In this document: positions 36,562 to 45,704 of the stretch, piece after piece
Layout: each line of letters opens with the position of its first letter
Position numbering within the stretch: the stretch's first letter is position 1
Assembly: GCA_021772775.1 (NCBI GenBank)
Contig: JAJFLH010000006.1
Location: 62,001-126,000, forward strand
DNA: 64,000 nt
Direction: 5' to 3'
Source: Mariprofundus sp.
Lineage (GTDB): Bacteria; Pseudomonadota; Zetaproteobacteria; Mariprofundales; Mariprofundaceae
Position numbers and translations under genes: made by a program
Notes under the pieces: generated by a model
What the model was told of the DNA's origin: nothing
The model's database searches: none
What the model saw: only the letters and a program-made list of their open reading frames with translations

Positions 36562-37143
36562 ATGCATAAATCCGATATGCGTGTAGCAGCACTTGAACAG
36601 CGGAAATCTCTCAGTCAGTTGCAGCGCACTACACTTTCAAAGGCTATTATAACATCCCTGCACGCTCATTTTGCCGAACAAGCTTCAAATGTCGAATGTC
36701 TGTTTATCTATCGCGCTATGCCATCTGAGGTTGTCGTGGATGATTTGTTGCAAAGCGATAGCTATCGGATATTTGCGCCTGTTACGAGCTCTGATGCAAG
36801 CATGCAGTGGCTGGAAGTTACAGCTGCAACACGTTGGAAAAAAGGTGTATTTGGTATCTTGGAGCCAGAAGGTGGCAATCTCTGGAGTGCGGAAGCTGGT
36901 GTGACAACGCTTTTGTGTCCGCTGATTGGATTTGATCGGCAGGGGAATCGGCTGGGCATGGGTAAAGGCTGCTTTGATATGTGGTTGTCTCAGCATAGAG
37001 GCCAGATTCAGCAGGTGATTGGATTGGCTTATTCATGTCAGGAAGTCGCACAAATACCGTTTGATAGTCATGATATGCCTATGGATTATGTTATCACAGA
37101 AAAAGAGGTTATTCGATGTATGCATCCATCTCAGAAAATATAA
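36562..37143 (+). CDS. 5-formyltetrahydrofolate cyclo-ligase
   Basis: 193 residues from ATG 36562 (a TTG at 36538 is in frame). Converts 5-formyl-THF to 5,10-methenyl-THF with ATP. The N-terminal helix MRVAALEQRKSLS and the C-terminal nucleotide motif GNRLGMGKGCFD, where GKGCFD replaces the usual GxGYYD, identify the family. It corresponds to E. coli ygfA, downstream of 6S RNA. The end overlaps the next gene by 28 bases. Confidence 0.92.
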   Translation: MHKSDMRVAALEQRKSLSQLQRTTLSKAIITSLHAHFAEQASNVECLFIYRAMPSEVVVDDLLQSDSYRIFAPVTSSDASMQWLEVTAATRWKKGVFGILEPEGGNLWSAEAGVTTLLCPLIGFDRQGNRLGMGKGCFDMWLSQHRGQIQQVIGLAYSCQEVAQIPFDSHDMPMDYVITEKEVIRCMHPSQKI

Positions 37144-37922
37144 AGATTTTAGTCATTGGTGATGTGCTTGGCAAAGCTGGTCGGCGCGCCATAAAAGATC
37201 ATTTACCTGATTTGATGGATTTGCATCAGGTCGATTTCGTGGTTGCCAATGGTGAAAACCTGGCGCATGGATTTGGCACGACTGAAGCTGTAGCGAATGA
37301 GTTGTTTGATGTGGGGGTCGATGTCTTGACCAATGGCAATCATTGCTGGGATCAGCGTAGTTTCCTTGAGCATATTGATGAAGATGACCGTTACGTCAGG
37401 CCTATGAATTTCACTCCTTTTGCACCGGGACGAGGATGGACGGTACAAGTCACTCCAGCCGGTTATAAAGTTGCCGTGATTAATGTGATTGGTCAGGTGT
37501 TTATGGGTTCGTGGGATTGTCCATTTGCCGCTGTGGATCAAGCGATGGCCGAGATTCCTGATGATGTTCATGCTGTGTTGGTGGATATGCATGCCGAAGC
37601 GACCAGTGAAAAAATGGGTATGGGGTGGTATATGGATGGTCGAGCGTCATTTGTTTATGGCACGCATACGCACGTGCCTACCTGTGATGAAATTATTCAC
37701 GCATCCGGTACCGCATATCAATCTGATGTTGGTATGACAGGGTCATATCAGTCCATCATCGGTATGAAGGTGGAGGGTGCGCTGAAGCGAATGGTGGAGC
37801 GTTTGCCGCAACGTTTTGAAGCGGTAGAGCGAGGCGCTTCAATTTTTGCGACGCTGGTAACGATTGATCCATCAACGCGTATGGCTGAAAAAATTGAACG
37901 CATATATGTGCCGCCGACATAA
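37116..37922 (+). CDS. YmdB-type calcineurin-like metallophosphoesterase
   Basis: 268 residues. Metal-site motifs are ILVIGDVLGKAGR, VANGENLAHG, LTNGNHCWDQR, VDMHAEATSEK and VYGTHTHVPT, in the order of the TIGR00282/YmdB family, whose Bacillus member hydrolyses 2',3'-cyclic nucleotides. ATG 37116 has GAGG seven bases upstream. Overlaps fthC; convergent with rpoD. Confidence 0.9.
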   Translation: MYASISENIKILVIGDVLGKAGRRAIKDHLPDLMDLHQVDFVVANGENLAHGFGTTEAVANELFDVGVDVLTNGNHCWDQRSFLEHIDEDDRYVRPMNFTPFAPGRGWTVQVTPAGYKVAVINVIGQVFMGSWDCPFAAVDQAMAEIPDDVHAVLVDMHAEATSEKMGMGWYMDGRASFVYGTHTHVPTCDEIIHASGTAYQSDVGMTGSYQSIIGMKVEGALKRMVERLPQRFEAVERGASIFATLVTIDPSTRMAEKIERIYVPPT

Positions 37923-37953
37923 TGATTTGAAAGTGAGTGCTTAAATCGGGGAT

Positions 37954-37983
37954 AAAAAAAGGGGCTCATGGAGCCCCTTTTTA
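37954..37983. terminator. Bidirectional intrinsic terminator between ymdB and rpoD
   Basis: GGGGCTC (37961-37967), loop ATG, GAGCCCC (37971-37977), flanked by A7 on the left and a T-run on the right, so either strand yields a hairpin followed by U residues. Confidence 0.92.
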
Positions 37984-38001
37984 GATGCTGTTTTGCAGCT
38001 A

Positions 38002-39981
38002 CTAGCGAATGCTGCCTTCGAGTTGAATGGCTGAATCCGGAGAGTCGGCGAATGTTTTCAACTTCTGGGCCCGTGAAGGGTGGCGCAGTTTACGCAGGGC
38101 TTTGGCTTCAATCTGGCGAATACGCTCACGCGTAACGCCGAACTGTTTGCCGACCTCTTCGAGGGTGTGGTCGGTGTTCATGCCAATGCCAAAACGCATG
38201 CGAAGCACTTTTTGCTCACGATCAGTCAGGTTTTCCAATACTTCAAGCGTGGCTTCGGCCAGTGCTGCACCAACAGCAGCATCAAGTGGATTTTCTGCAT
38301 TATCATCTTCTACAAAATCACCAAGCTGTGAATCTTCATCGTCACCAATCGGTGTTTCCAGAGATACTGGTTCTTTGGCGACTTCGAGAATCTGTTCAAC
38401 TTTTTCGACCGTCATTTCCAAGTGTTCAGCCAGCTCTTCAGGTGTTGGTTCGCGGCCGATGTTCTGGGCAATCTGACGCGACACACGCATCATTTTATTG
38501 ATGGTTTCAATCATGTGTACCGGGATGCGAATAGTGCGTGCCTGATCGGCGATGGAGCGAGTGATTGCCTGTCGAATCCACCATGTTGCATAGGTAGAGA
38601 ACTTGTAACCACGGCGCCATTCAAATTTCTCTACAGCTTTCATCAGGCCAATGTTTCCTTCCTGAATCAAGTCTAGGAAACCAAGGCCGCGATTGGTGTA
38701 TTTTTTGGCAATAGAGATTACAAGGCGCAGATTGGCTTCAATCATTTCACGCTTGGCCTGACGCATTTTTGCTTCGCCCATGGTGAGTTTTCGGGAGACG
38801 TTTTTAAGCTCTGCTACGTCCATTTCAGTCTCTTGTTCAACGCGTTTCAGACGACGCTGGTTCTCTTTGATTTTGCCGACTACAGGTTCAATGTTTGTCG
38901 TCCAGGCTGCTTCTTTATTCTGCCTAATGCAGTCGTCGATCCAGCGTTCATTGGTTTCATTTGGCGGAAATGTTTCCAGAAACAGTTTGCGTGGCATTTT
39001 TGCTTTCAGACAGTAATCACGAATGGTGCGTTCAAAGCGGCGCACACGATCAACAGCATTTTTAAAGCGCTGAACCAGTTGATCCAGCTGGCGTGGTGAG
39101 AAGGGGATGCTGACCAGCTCGTTGAGCATGCCGTCAAGGGCTACGCGGCTTTTAGCTTGCAGCTTTGGATCGTTAGGGCGTTTGGAGAGTTTCTTCTTGA
39201 TCTCAATAAAGTCATCATGGAATGATTTGGCGTTGGCAAAGTGCTCAAGAGCTTCTTCAAGCTGCTCCTCTTTGGTGATGATGGTTTCCATCATTGGTGT
39301 GCCGTCGGGTGTGGCTGTGCGCGCTTTAATTGCAGCAGTTAGTTGCTCGCCATCGAGTTTGTATTCAACTTCATCAGGCTCATCGTCTTCATCTTCGCTG
39401 CGACTCATGCGGTTTTCATACTCTTTAATGGCCGCTGCGTTTACTACTTTTTCATCAACATCAATGATGTCACGGAAATTAGGTTCTTCACCCAGCTCCG
39501 CAGCTTCATCACGGATTTCAGCAATACGTTCACCCAATAGCATGATTTCACGGAATGTAGATGGGCATAGGCAGATAGACTCATGAATCTGCATACGGCC
39601 TTCTTCAATACGGCGGGCAATTTCAATTTCGCCTTCGCGGGTCAATAGCTCAACGGTCCCCATTTCGCGCAAATACATGCGCACGGGATCATCAATACGA
39701 ACTACAGTGCCCAGCTGGGATGTGTCAGCACGAAGGGCAGAGTCTTCTTTGCGCAGGCGGTCTTTGCGCATGGCGTAAGAGCCAGTAGGGGCGCGCTCAG
39801 GATCGACAACCTCAACACCCATCTCAGTGAATACATTGATGATCTCTTCAACGCGATCGGCTGTGACAAGGCCTGTGGGAAGATGTTTGTTAAGGTCTTC
39901 GTAGGTGATAAAGCCGGCCTGTTTGCCTTTGGCCATCAATGTACCGAGTTCGCGAACTGTGATCTGCTCTTGTTTCGACAT
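38002..39981 (-). CDS. rpoD: Housekeeping RNA polymerase sigma factor RpoD (sigma-70)
   Basis: 659 residues. An N-terminal region 1.1 ([14 protein letters not shown]) is followed by region 1.2, a long acidic non-conserved region, region 2 with [35 protein letters not shown] and [17 protein letters not shown], region 3, and region 4 ending in [20 protein letters not shown]. Last gene of the rpsU-yqeY-dnaG-rpoD cluster. Confidence 0.98.
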   Translation of the reverse strand: MSKQEQITVRELGTLMAKGKQAGFITYEDLNKHLPTGLVTADRVEEIINVFTEMGVEVVDPERAPTGSYAMRKDRLRKEDSALRADTSQLGTVVRIDDPVRMYLREMGTVELLTREGEIEIARRIEEGRMQIHESICLCPSTFREIMLLGERIAEIRDEAAELGEEPNFRDIIDVDEKVVNAAAIKEYENRMSRSEDEDDEPDEVEYKLDGEQLTAAIKARTATPDGTPMMETIITKEEQLEEALEHFANAKSFHDDFIEIKKKLSKRPNDPKLQAKSRVALDGMLNELVSIPFSPRQLDQLVQRFKNAVDRVRRFERTIRDYCLKAKMPRKLFLETFPPNETNERWIDDCIRQNKEAAWTTNIEPVVGKIKENQRRLKRVEQETEMDVAELKNVSRKLTMGEAKMRQAKREMIEANLRLVISIAKKYTNRGLGFLDLIQEGNIGLMKAVEKFEWRRGYKFSTYATWWIRQAITRSIADQARTIRIPVHMIETINKMMRVSRQIAQNIGREPTPEELAEHLEMTVEKVEQILEVAKEPVSLETPIGDDEDSQLGDFVEDDNAENPLDAAVGAALAEATLEVLENLTDREQKVLRMRFGIGMNTDHTLEEVGKQFGVTRERIRQIEAKALRKLRHPSRAQKLKTFADSPDSAIQLEGSIR

Positions 39982-39985
39982 GCGA

Positions 39986-41746
39986 TTATGCTCCTGTGTT
40001 GTCTGATTGCTCAGACGTTAACGGTTCAGAAAGTGTGCGTTGTAAATTTTGTATGGCGTTGAGCCTTGTTTTAGCCTGAACAGTGCCACTCAGGTCGAGG
40101 CCGTTTTTCAGGCGGCGACGAATATCATTGGACTCCATATCCAATGACAAACTTTCAAACTCAACTTGTAGGACGGTTGCCTGATTCACCCAGCGAGAAA
40201 TCAATGTTTGGCAGTCAGGAAACTCCTGAGCCAGTTGTCTCGCGATGTCGGTATTATTGTCTTCGGCATCCGTTTGTATCGAAAAAGCGCGCGAATATAT
40301 CGAATTAAGTAGGTTGTTGTCAATAAAAAACTGAGATGCTACCGTGGAGAGGGATTTGAATCGCTCTGGTTTTTGCATTAAGCCTGCCATAAAGCGCTCT
40401 TGTCGCTGGTTCAATTCAGGTAATGCAGCTGCTACTTGATGGTTTGATTGATCCTCTGCTTTAACAAAGCTCTGGCGTTTAGCATGTTTTAATTCAATGC
40501 CGGTGGCTTGCTCGATCTCCTGTCGCCATGCCTGACGTAGATAGTGATCTGTCATTGTCTCTAACATGCCATCTGCTTTTTTGGCCATGCGCGCCCGACC
40601 ATCGGCACCAAGGCCGGCAAGTAGCTTCAATCCCATAAGCCATGTTTCCAACACCTGCTTGCTGTCGTTATCAAGGCGTTTTTGAAATGCCTCTGCCCCC
40701 TCTGTTTTAAGTATGGAATCGGGGTCTTCACCATCGGGAAGATAGAGAAAACGTGGCCTGAGCTCAGGCTTTAGCAAGGGCATCATGCGCTCAAGCGCGC
40801 GCCATGCGGCCTGCTTACCAGCCCTATCTCCGTCAAAACAGAATACAGGCGAATCACACAATCGGAATATCTCACGCATCTGGCGCTCACCGATGGCCGT
40901 GCCAAGCGGTGCTAGGCCAATTTTCAGGTCATGTGCAGCTAGCGCCAATACATCCATATAGCCTTCAACCACAACCAGCTGTTTGTTTTTTCGAATGTGG
41001 TCACGGTGTTCGGAAAAGCCATATAAAAGGTCTGATTTGTGGAAGTAGTCTGTTTCCGCTGAATTGAGGTATTTGGGTTGACCATCGTCTAAAACACGAC
41101 CGCCAAAACCAACCGTACGCCCACGTCGATCACGAATGGTAAACATCAGACGATCGCGAAAGCGGTCTCCATAGCCGTGATCACCCTTAAACAGCAGGCC
41201 AACCGACTCAAGTGCTGCATTGATGCGGGATTCATTACCGAAAATTTTATGCATGAAGCCGTAGCCTGCAGGTGTGTATCCCAAGCCATAATCCCGGATA
41301 ATAGCGGCAGGCAAACCGCGCCGGTTCAAATAATCGCTGGCTTTGCGGCCTGCAGGGCTATGCAGAGCACGATTCATGGCATCGGATGCCCGTGTGAGCA
41401 GGTCATAAGCGCGCTTGTGCCGTGCTTCTTCGCTCGGATCGCGCTCACTGTCACGGGGGATTTCCATGCCGGCCTTTTCAGCCAGGTATTCAACAGCTTC
41501 AGGAAAAGCGTAACCATCATGTTCCATTAAGAACTGAAAGGCTCCGCCACCTTTGCCACAGCCGAAACAGTAATATAACTGTTTATCGGCTGAGACAGAG
41601 AATGATGGTGATTTTTCATGATGAAATGGACAGAGCCCCATCATATTGGAGCCGGACTTCTTCAGCTCAACATGGCGTGTGATGATTTCAATGATGTCGG
41701 TGCGTGTGAGCACCTCGTCAAGAAATGATGGGGAGAAATTAGCCAT
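39986..41746 (-). CDS. dnaG: DNA primase
   Basis: 586 residues. The zinc-binding CHC2 domain shows C39, H42, C60, C63. The RNA polymerase core contains [20 protein letters not shown]. The TOPRIM domain is marked by [12 protein letters not shown] and [11 protein letters not shown]. The C-terminal DnaB-interacting helical region is present. Four bases upstream of rpoD. Confidence 0.97.
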   Translation of the reverse strand: MANFSPSFLDEVLTRTDIIEIITRHVELKKSGSNMMGLCPFHHEKSPSFSVSADKQLYYCFGCGKGGGAFQFLMEHDGYAFPEAVEYLAEKAGMEIPRDSERDPSEEARHKRAYDLLTRASDAMNRALHSPAGRKASDYLNRRGLPAAIIRDYGLGYTPAGYGFMHKIFGNESRINAALESVGLLFKGDHGYGDRFRDRLMFTIRDRRGRTVGFGGRVLDDGQPKYLNSAETDYFHKSDLLYGFSEHRDHIRKNKQLVVVEGYMDVLALAAHDLKIGLAPLGTAIGERQMREIFRLCDSPVFCFDGDRAGKQAAWRALERMMPLLKPELRPRFLYLPDGEDPDSILKTEGAEAFQKRLDNDSKQVLETWLMGLKLLAGLGADGRARMAKKADGMLETMTDHYLRQAWRQEIEQATGIELKHAKRQSFVKAEDQSNHQVAAALPELNQRQERFMAGLMQKPERFKSLSTVASQFFIDNNLLNSIYSRAFSIQTDAEDNNTDIARQLAQEFPDCQTLISRWVNQATVLQVEFESLSLDMESNDIRRRLKNGLDLSGTVQAKTRLNAIQNLQRTLSEPLTSEQSDNTGA

Positions 41747-41794
41747 ATGCTCTTGTAGTGTTAAAAATGATGAAATGCAAGAGGGGTAAGGCTT

Positions 41795-42232
41795 TTATCC
41801 TAAACGTGACTTGATTATGCCGGATACTTTGCCCATATCAGCGCGTCCCTCAGCCTTGGATTTGACGATACCCATCACCTTGCCCATATCGCGCATGCTC
41901 TCTGCACCACTATCGGTGATGGCTTGATCGATGATGGCAGCAAGCTCATCATCAGCCAATGGTTCAGGCAGATAGGTTTGAAAAATTGCAGCTTCAGCCA
42001 GCTCTTGCTCCTGCAGGTCGGGACGATTTGCATCGGCGTATTGTTTGGCAGCATCATTGCGCTGTTTCAGTAGCTTGGATACAACGCTCATCGCTTCGCT
42101 ATCATCCAATGTATGGCCGACTTCGATCTCTTTGTCTTTCATCGCAGCGCGCAGCATGCGAATGCATGAAAGACGCGATTTTTCACCCGCTTTCATGGCG
42201 GCTTTCATGTCATCAATAAGTTGTTTCTGCAT
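41795..42232 (-). CDS. GatB/YqeY family protein
   Basis: 145 residues of the YqeY type (LIDDMKAAMKAGEKSRLSCI, LRAAMKDKEIE, YLPEPLADDEL, MGKVMGIVKSKAEGRADMGK). The fold resembles the tRNA-binding tail of GatB, but function is unproven. Its position between rpsU and dnaG is the standard one. Confidence 0.93.
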   Translation of the reverse strand: MQKQLIDDMKAAMKAGEKSRLSCIRMLRAAMKDKEIEVGHTLDDSEAMSVVSKLLKQRNDAAKQYADANRPDLQEQELAEAAIFQTYLPEPLADDELAAIIDQAITDSGAESMRDMGKVMGIVKSKAEGRADMGKVSGIIKSRLG

Positions 42233-42257
42233 CGGGAACTCCAGGTGGGGTAAAGTT

Positions 42258-42290
42258 TAGCCACAGATGGACACAGATGAATAAACTAAT
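42258..42290 (+). repeat. Fragment related to the end of the 24.8/29.1-kb inverted repeats
   Basis: CCACAGATGGACACAGATGA matches the CCACAGATRRACRCRGATT block near the outer ends of those repeats over about 20 bases; the rest of the repeat is not found here. Confidence 0.45.
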
Positions 42291-42381
42291 GGTTTATTCT
42301 CTACGCGACATGATTCTTTGCGGCGGAATTAATTAAGCACGATTGTATGATTGTAGCTGCATAGTTGCAGTATAAATAAAA

Positions 42382-42408
42382 AATGCCGGACACAAGGTCC
42401 GGCATTTC
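42382..42408 (-). terminator. Intrinsic terminator or attenuator after rpsU
   Basis: AAATGCCGGAC and GTCCGGCATTT form an 11-bp perfect stem with a 5-base loop; on the minus strand the stem is followed by TTTTT. It lies between rpsU and yqeY and probably reduces read-through from rpsU into yqeY-dnaG-rpoD. Confidence 0.88.
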
Positions 42409-42433
42409 AATAGCTTAGTGACGCAAGGGCGAC

Positions 42434-42649
42434 TTAAAAGTCGCGATTCTCGCGCATACGGACACGGCGTAAGCGTTTCATCAAACGTTTACGAGCAGCA
42501 GCATCTTTGCGTTTCTTCGCGATTGAAGGTTTTTCGTAAGCTTCGCGACGACGGCAGTCGGAAATCACACCGCCTTTTTCGACCTGCTTGCGAAAGCGCT
42601 TCAGCGCAATCTCAAATGGTTCTTCAGAATTGACTCTAATTCCTGGCAT
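42434..42649 (-). CDS. rpsU: 30S ribosomal protein S21
   Basis: 71 residues, [20 protein letters not shown] then the basic tail, closely matching bS21. First gene of the macromolecular synthesis cluster and divergent from murJ. Confidence 0.97.
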   Translation of the reverse strand: MPGIRVNSEEPFEIALKRFRKQVEKGGVISDCRRREAYEKPSIAKKRKDAAARKRLMKRLRRVRMRENRDF

Positions 42650-42688
42650 ATTAAAACATCACCACCTTAGCCCGCACGGCCTTAAATT

Positions 42689-42748
42689 CGCCCTTCAGCT
42701 CATGCGACGCTAGCTTCGCATGCAAGCCCGAGAGGGCATGAAAGGGCG
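42689..42748. promoter_or_regulatory. Branched leader structure between rpsU and murJ
   Basis: Outer stem CGCCCTT (42689-42695)/AAGGGCG (42742-42748) encloses CATGCGA/TCGCATG (42701-42722) and a GCCC-GAGA-GGGC hairpin with a GNRA loop (42726-42737). On the + strand the outer 3' arm is the murJ ribosome binding site. On the - strand the element lies 40 bases before rpsU. Possible translational control of either gene; prediction by eye. Confidence 0.5.
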
Positions 42749-42755
42749 GCGGATT

Positions 42756-44336
42756 ATGGCGACAGAACAGAGCAAGTCAAATCAAGTTCCCGGAAGGCAA
42801 CCTTCCGGCTTGCTGCGTGCGGCCTCTAAAGTGGGTAGCTGGACAATGCTTTCGCGTATTTTAGGCTTTGTGCGCGACATTTTATTGGCGCGGGTATTGG
42901 GGGCAGGGCCGTTGGCTGATGCCTTTTTTGTTGCATTTAAACTGCCAAATTTTTTCCGTCGTATGTTTGCCGAGGGCACATTAACCGTCGCTTTGGTGCC
43001 TGTTTTATCGGATCAGCGTGAAAAAGGTGAGGCACAGGCACACGACTTCCTTAATGCGCTGGCTACGATTCTGTTGATTGCGCTGACCGTGTTTACACTT
43101 CTCGGCATGCTGTTTATGCCGTGGTTGCTGTATCTTTTTGCGCCCGGCTTTGCCGATGAGCCGGGGCGCTGGAGTATGTCACTGGAATTAGCGCGCTGGA
43201 TGTTTCCCTATCTGGCAATGATCTCTTTGGCTGCATTGTCATGGGCTGTGCTCAATACTTATAAGCATTTTGCCGTGCCTGCAGCAAGTCCGGCACTATT
43301 GAATGTCGCTATCATTATTGCAGCGCTGCTCTTGGCACCATCCTTTGATAATCCGGCTATCGCGCTGGCAATTGGCGTGTTGGCAGGTGGCTTTTTGCAG
43401 TTGGCGATTCAGTTTCCCGCTTTAAAGCGCATCGGCTGGACTCCGCGTATCAGTTTTAATTTTAAGCAGCCCGCTATTGCCGAAACGATGTTCCTATTTG
43501 GTCCGGCTCTGCTGGCCATTGCTGCTGTTCAGATCAATATTTTGATTGGCACCATTCTCGCAACCCTGCTTGATACGGGGGCAGTCTCGTATCTCTATTA
43601 CTCTGATCGTATTGTGCAATTGCCCTTGGCGTTGTTTGGTATTGCCATGAGTACAGCGCTGCTGCCCACACTTTCGAGCCATCTCTCCAAAGGGCATAAA
43701 GATGCCGCCGGTGAGGATTTGCGTGCCGGTTTTGCCTGGCTTACGTGGCTCACGCTGCCCGCAGTAGTTGGCGCGTTGTATCTGGCTGAGCCGATTGTGG
43801 TGACCCTGTTTGAGCGTGGGGCTTTCAGCCATGCCGATAGTGTTGCGACAGGCCAAGCACTGCAGGCTTATGCCGTTGGTCTGATTGCCTTTTGCTGGGT
43901 CAGATTGTTCGCATCAGCCTGTTATGCGCAGAAAGATGCCAAAGCACCGATGCGCTATGCCGCTGTTAGTGTGGCGGTAAATATTGTTTTGGCTGTGATT
44001 TTGATGCAGTTCTGGGCTTATGTGGGCTTGGCTTTGGCAACCTCGTTAGCGGCATTTGTGAATGTGGTGCTGTTGTATCTGCGACTGACGAAAACCTATG
44101 GTTCGTTGTTGGATGGCGGTGTTCTTAAGCGTTTGGGGACAGCTGTTATTGCGAGTTTGTTGATGCTGCTCTATCTGATGGGCTTTGAATTGCAGTGGCC
44201 TTTCCCGGTTGATGGATTCATGCAGGGTGTTTGGCTGGCTGCTGCGATTGCAGGTGCTATTGTTGTTTTCCTTCTGTCGGCCCTGATTTTGGGGGAGCGG
44301 GCGCTGTTGATGAAGTTTTTGAAGCGTAGGGCTTAA
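42756..44336 (+). CDS. murJ: Lipid II flippase MurJ
   Basis: 526 residues from ATG 42756 (frame open from 42720). Fourteen hydrophobic helices of the MOP/MATE-like fold; landmarks are SRILGFVRDILLARVLGAG, DAFFVAFKLPNFFRRMFAEG and YYSDRIVQLPLALFGIAM. It moves lipid-linked peptidoglycan precursor across the inner membrane. The ribosome site AAGGGCGG is part of the predicted leader stem. Confidence 0.96.
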   Translation: MATEQSKSNQVPGRQPSGLLRAASKVGSWTMLSRILGFVRDILLARVLGAGPLADAFFVAFKLPNFFRRMFAEGTLTVALVPVLSDQREKGEAQAHDFLNALATILLIALTVFTLLGMLFMPWLLYLFAPGFADEPGRWSMSLELARWMFPYLAMISLAALSWAVLNTYKHFAVPAASPALLNVAIIIAALLLAPSFDNPAIALAIGVLAGGFLQLAIQFPALKRIGWTPRISFNFKQPAIAETMFLFGPALLAIAAVQINILIGTILATLLDTGAVSYLYYSDRIVQLPLALFGIAMSTALLPTLSSHLSKGHKDAAGEDLRAGFAWLTWLTLPAVVGALYLAEPIVVTLFERGAFSHADSVATGQALQAYAVGLIAFCWVRLFASACYAQKDAKAPMRYAAVSVAVNIVLAVILMQFWAYVGLALATSLAAFVNVVLLYLRLTKTYGSLLDGGVLKRLGTAVIASLLMLLYLMGFELQWPFPVDGFMQGVWLAAAIAGAIVVFLLSALILGERALLMKFLKRRA

Positions 44337-44361
44337 TCGATGATTGAGAAAGGGGAGTAGT

Positions 44362-45174
44362 ATGCGTCGTGATGTGATCGTATTTGATATTGAAACGGTG
44401 GTTGATGCCGATGCAGCGCGGCGTGTTGTGCGCCAGTCTGATCTGACGGACCAAGAGGCGCGTGATGCTCTATCGCTCTATTTCTTAGAAAAAACCGATG
44501 GTCGCAATGACTTTCCCCGCCAGCCATTTCATCAGGTGGTGGCGATCTCCTACGGGCACCTGATTCGTGAACCTGGCGAAGAGGGTAACGAGCTGCTTAT
44601 TCGTCGCTTGGCGACAGGGGGTGAAAAAAACAGCTCTGAGAAAGAGATGTTGGAAGGTTTTTTTCATTTGATTGAGACACGTGCACCTCAATTGGTCAGT
44701 TTTAATGGGCGTGGTTTTGATGTGGCTGTATTGAAATATCGTGCGATGGCACATGGTATGGCGTGTCCGCGCTGGTTCACAGAAGGTGATAAATGGAATA
44801 ATTACGATACCCGTTTTTCATCAGAGTATCACTGTGATCTGCTGGAGGTGCTGTCTGACTTCGGCGCATCGGCCAAGTGTTCAATGGATGAAGTGGCAGC
44901 GGCATTCAGTGTGCCGGGTAAGCTGGATACTGCGGGTGATATTGTGCGTGATATGTTTGAAGTCGGGCAGATTGAGGCGATCCGTGATTATTGCGAAACT
45001 GATGTACTTACCACCATGCTGCTGTTCTTACGCCATCAGTTTTTTTCAGGTGCGCTGAATGAGGGTGCTTATGCGCGTGCAGTGATCGGTGTGCGAAATT
45101 ATGTGGAAGCAGAGTCTGAAGCCCGTCCACATTTGGCGGAGTATTTGCAGGCTTGGGTTTCGCTTGAAGGGTGA
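44362..45174 (+). CDS. Predicted PolB-like 3'-5' exonuclease
   Basis: 270 residues from ATG 44362, with AAGGGGAG upstream. DEDD exonuclease motifs: ExoI F-D9-I-E11-T, ExoII LVSFNGRGFDVAVL, and ExoIII IRDYCETDVL. No polymerase domain is attached. It is the last core-genome-like gene before the composition change. Confidence 0.88.
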   Translation: MRRDVIVFDIETVVDADAARRVVRQSDLTDQEARDALSLYFLEKTDGRNDFPRQPFHQVVAISYGHLIREPGEEGNELLIRRLATGGEKNSSEKEMLEGFFHLIETRAPQLVSFNGRGFDVAVLKYRAMAHGMACPRWFTEGDKWNNYDTRFSSEYHCDLLEVLSDFGASAKCSMDEVAAAFSVPGKLDTAGDIVRDMFEVGQIEAIRDYCETDVLTTMLLFLRHQFFSGALNEGAYARAVIGVRNYVEAESEARPHLAEYLQAWVSLEG

Positions 45175-45704
45175 TTGCTGAGTATAGTTGTATGAGGTTG
45201 TGTTTGTTTGGATTATAGGTCTAACGCGAAAGGGGCGAAGACTGGATCCTAATACTCTTCCTATCATACTGTTTATAAATGATATTCATTGTTTGGTTCA
45301 TATTTATACCAACATAAATACCAACAGATTTAATTCTATCAACTAAATTTTCTTCAATTTGCGTGATTGTGCTGGGCATTCATATCTTACAATGATTAGT
45401 AATCAGAAGGTCTAAGTGTTTTGTTTGTTAAAATTAAAAAAGTTCTGATTTCATGAACAGTTTTAGTACAGTCATATGAATATATTCCATTAAATCACAG
45501 GCAAAAAACCGACTCTGTGATTTGATCGAATGACTAAACCTGCGTTAGACTCAACAATCCTAAACAAGATAGTCTACAATACATCCAACACCAATAAATA
45601 AATCATAAGGGCAGAATATTGCTAGTACGCCTCTACAAGGAATCAATTAGATTAAAATGACTAGAAGTACATGAAAGAAAAAAACACATTAGCTAGTTAA
45701 CACT
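45175..45704. other. AT-rich 530-bp spacer at the core/island boundary
   Basis: The base composition drops sharply here. Apart from one weak 52-codon ORF (45221-45379, minus) I see no gene. An imperfect inverted repeat GTTCTGA-TTT-CATGAAC lies at 45442-45458 and could be an operator. No tRNA, integrase or convincing attachment repeat is visible. Confidence 0.5.
45221..45379 (-). CDS. Possible small or remnant ORF at the island boundary (52 aa)
   Basis: ATG at 45379 reads MPSTITQIEENLVDRIKSVG and continues to a TAG at 45221. The amphipathic composition looks protein-like, but no ribosome site or recognisable family is seen. It could be the truncated start of a larger lost gene. Confidence 0.25.
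   Translation of the reverse strand: MPSTITQIEENLVDRIKSVGIYVGINMNQTMNIIYKQYDRKSIRIQSSPLSR

Noticed and set aside
38027-38476. 149-aa ORF antisense to rpoD
   Set aside because: Ser/Arg-rich antisense shadow of the highly constrained sigma region 4.
45442-45458. GTTCTGA-TTT-CATGAAC as a regulator binding site
   Set aside because: Only four bases of each half-site pair perfectly and no cognate regulator is nearby; mentioned only within the spacer.
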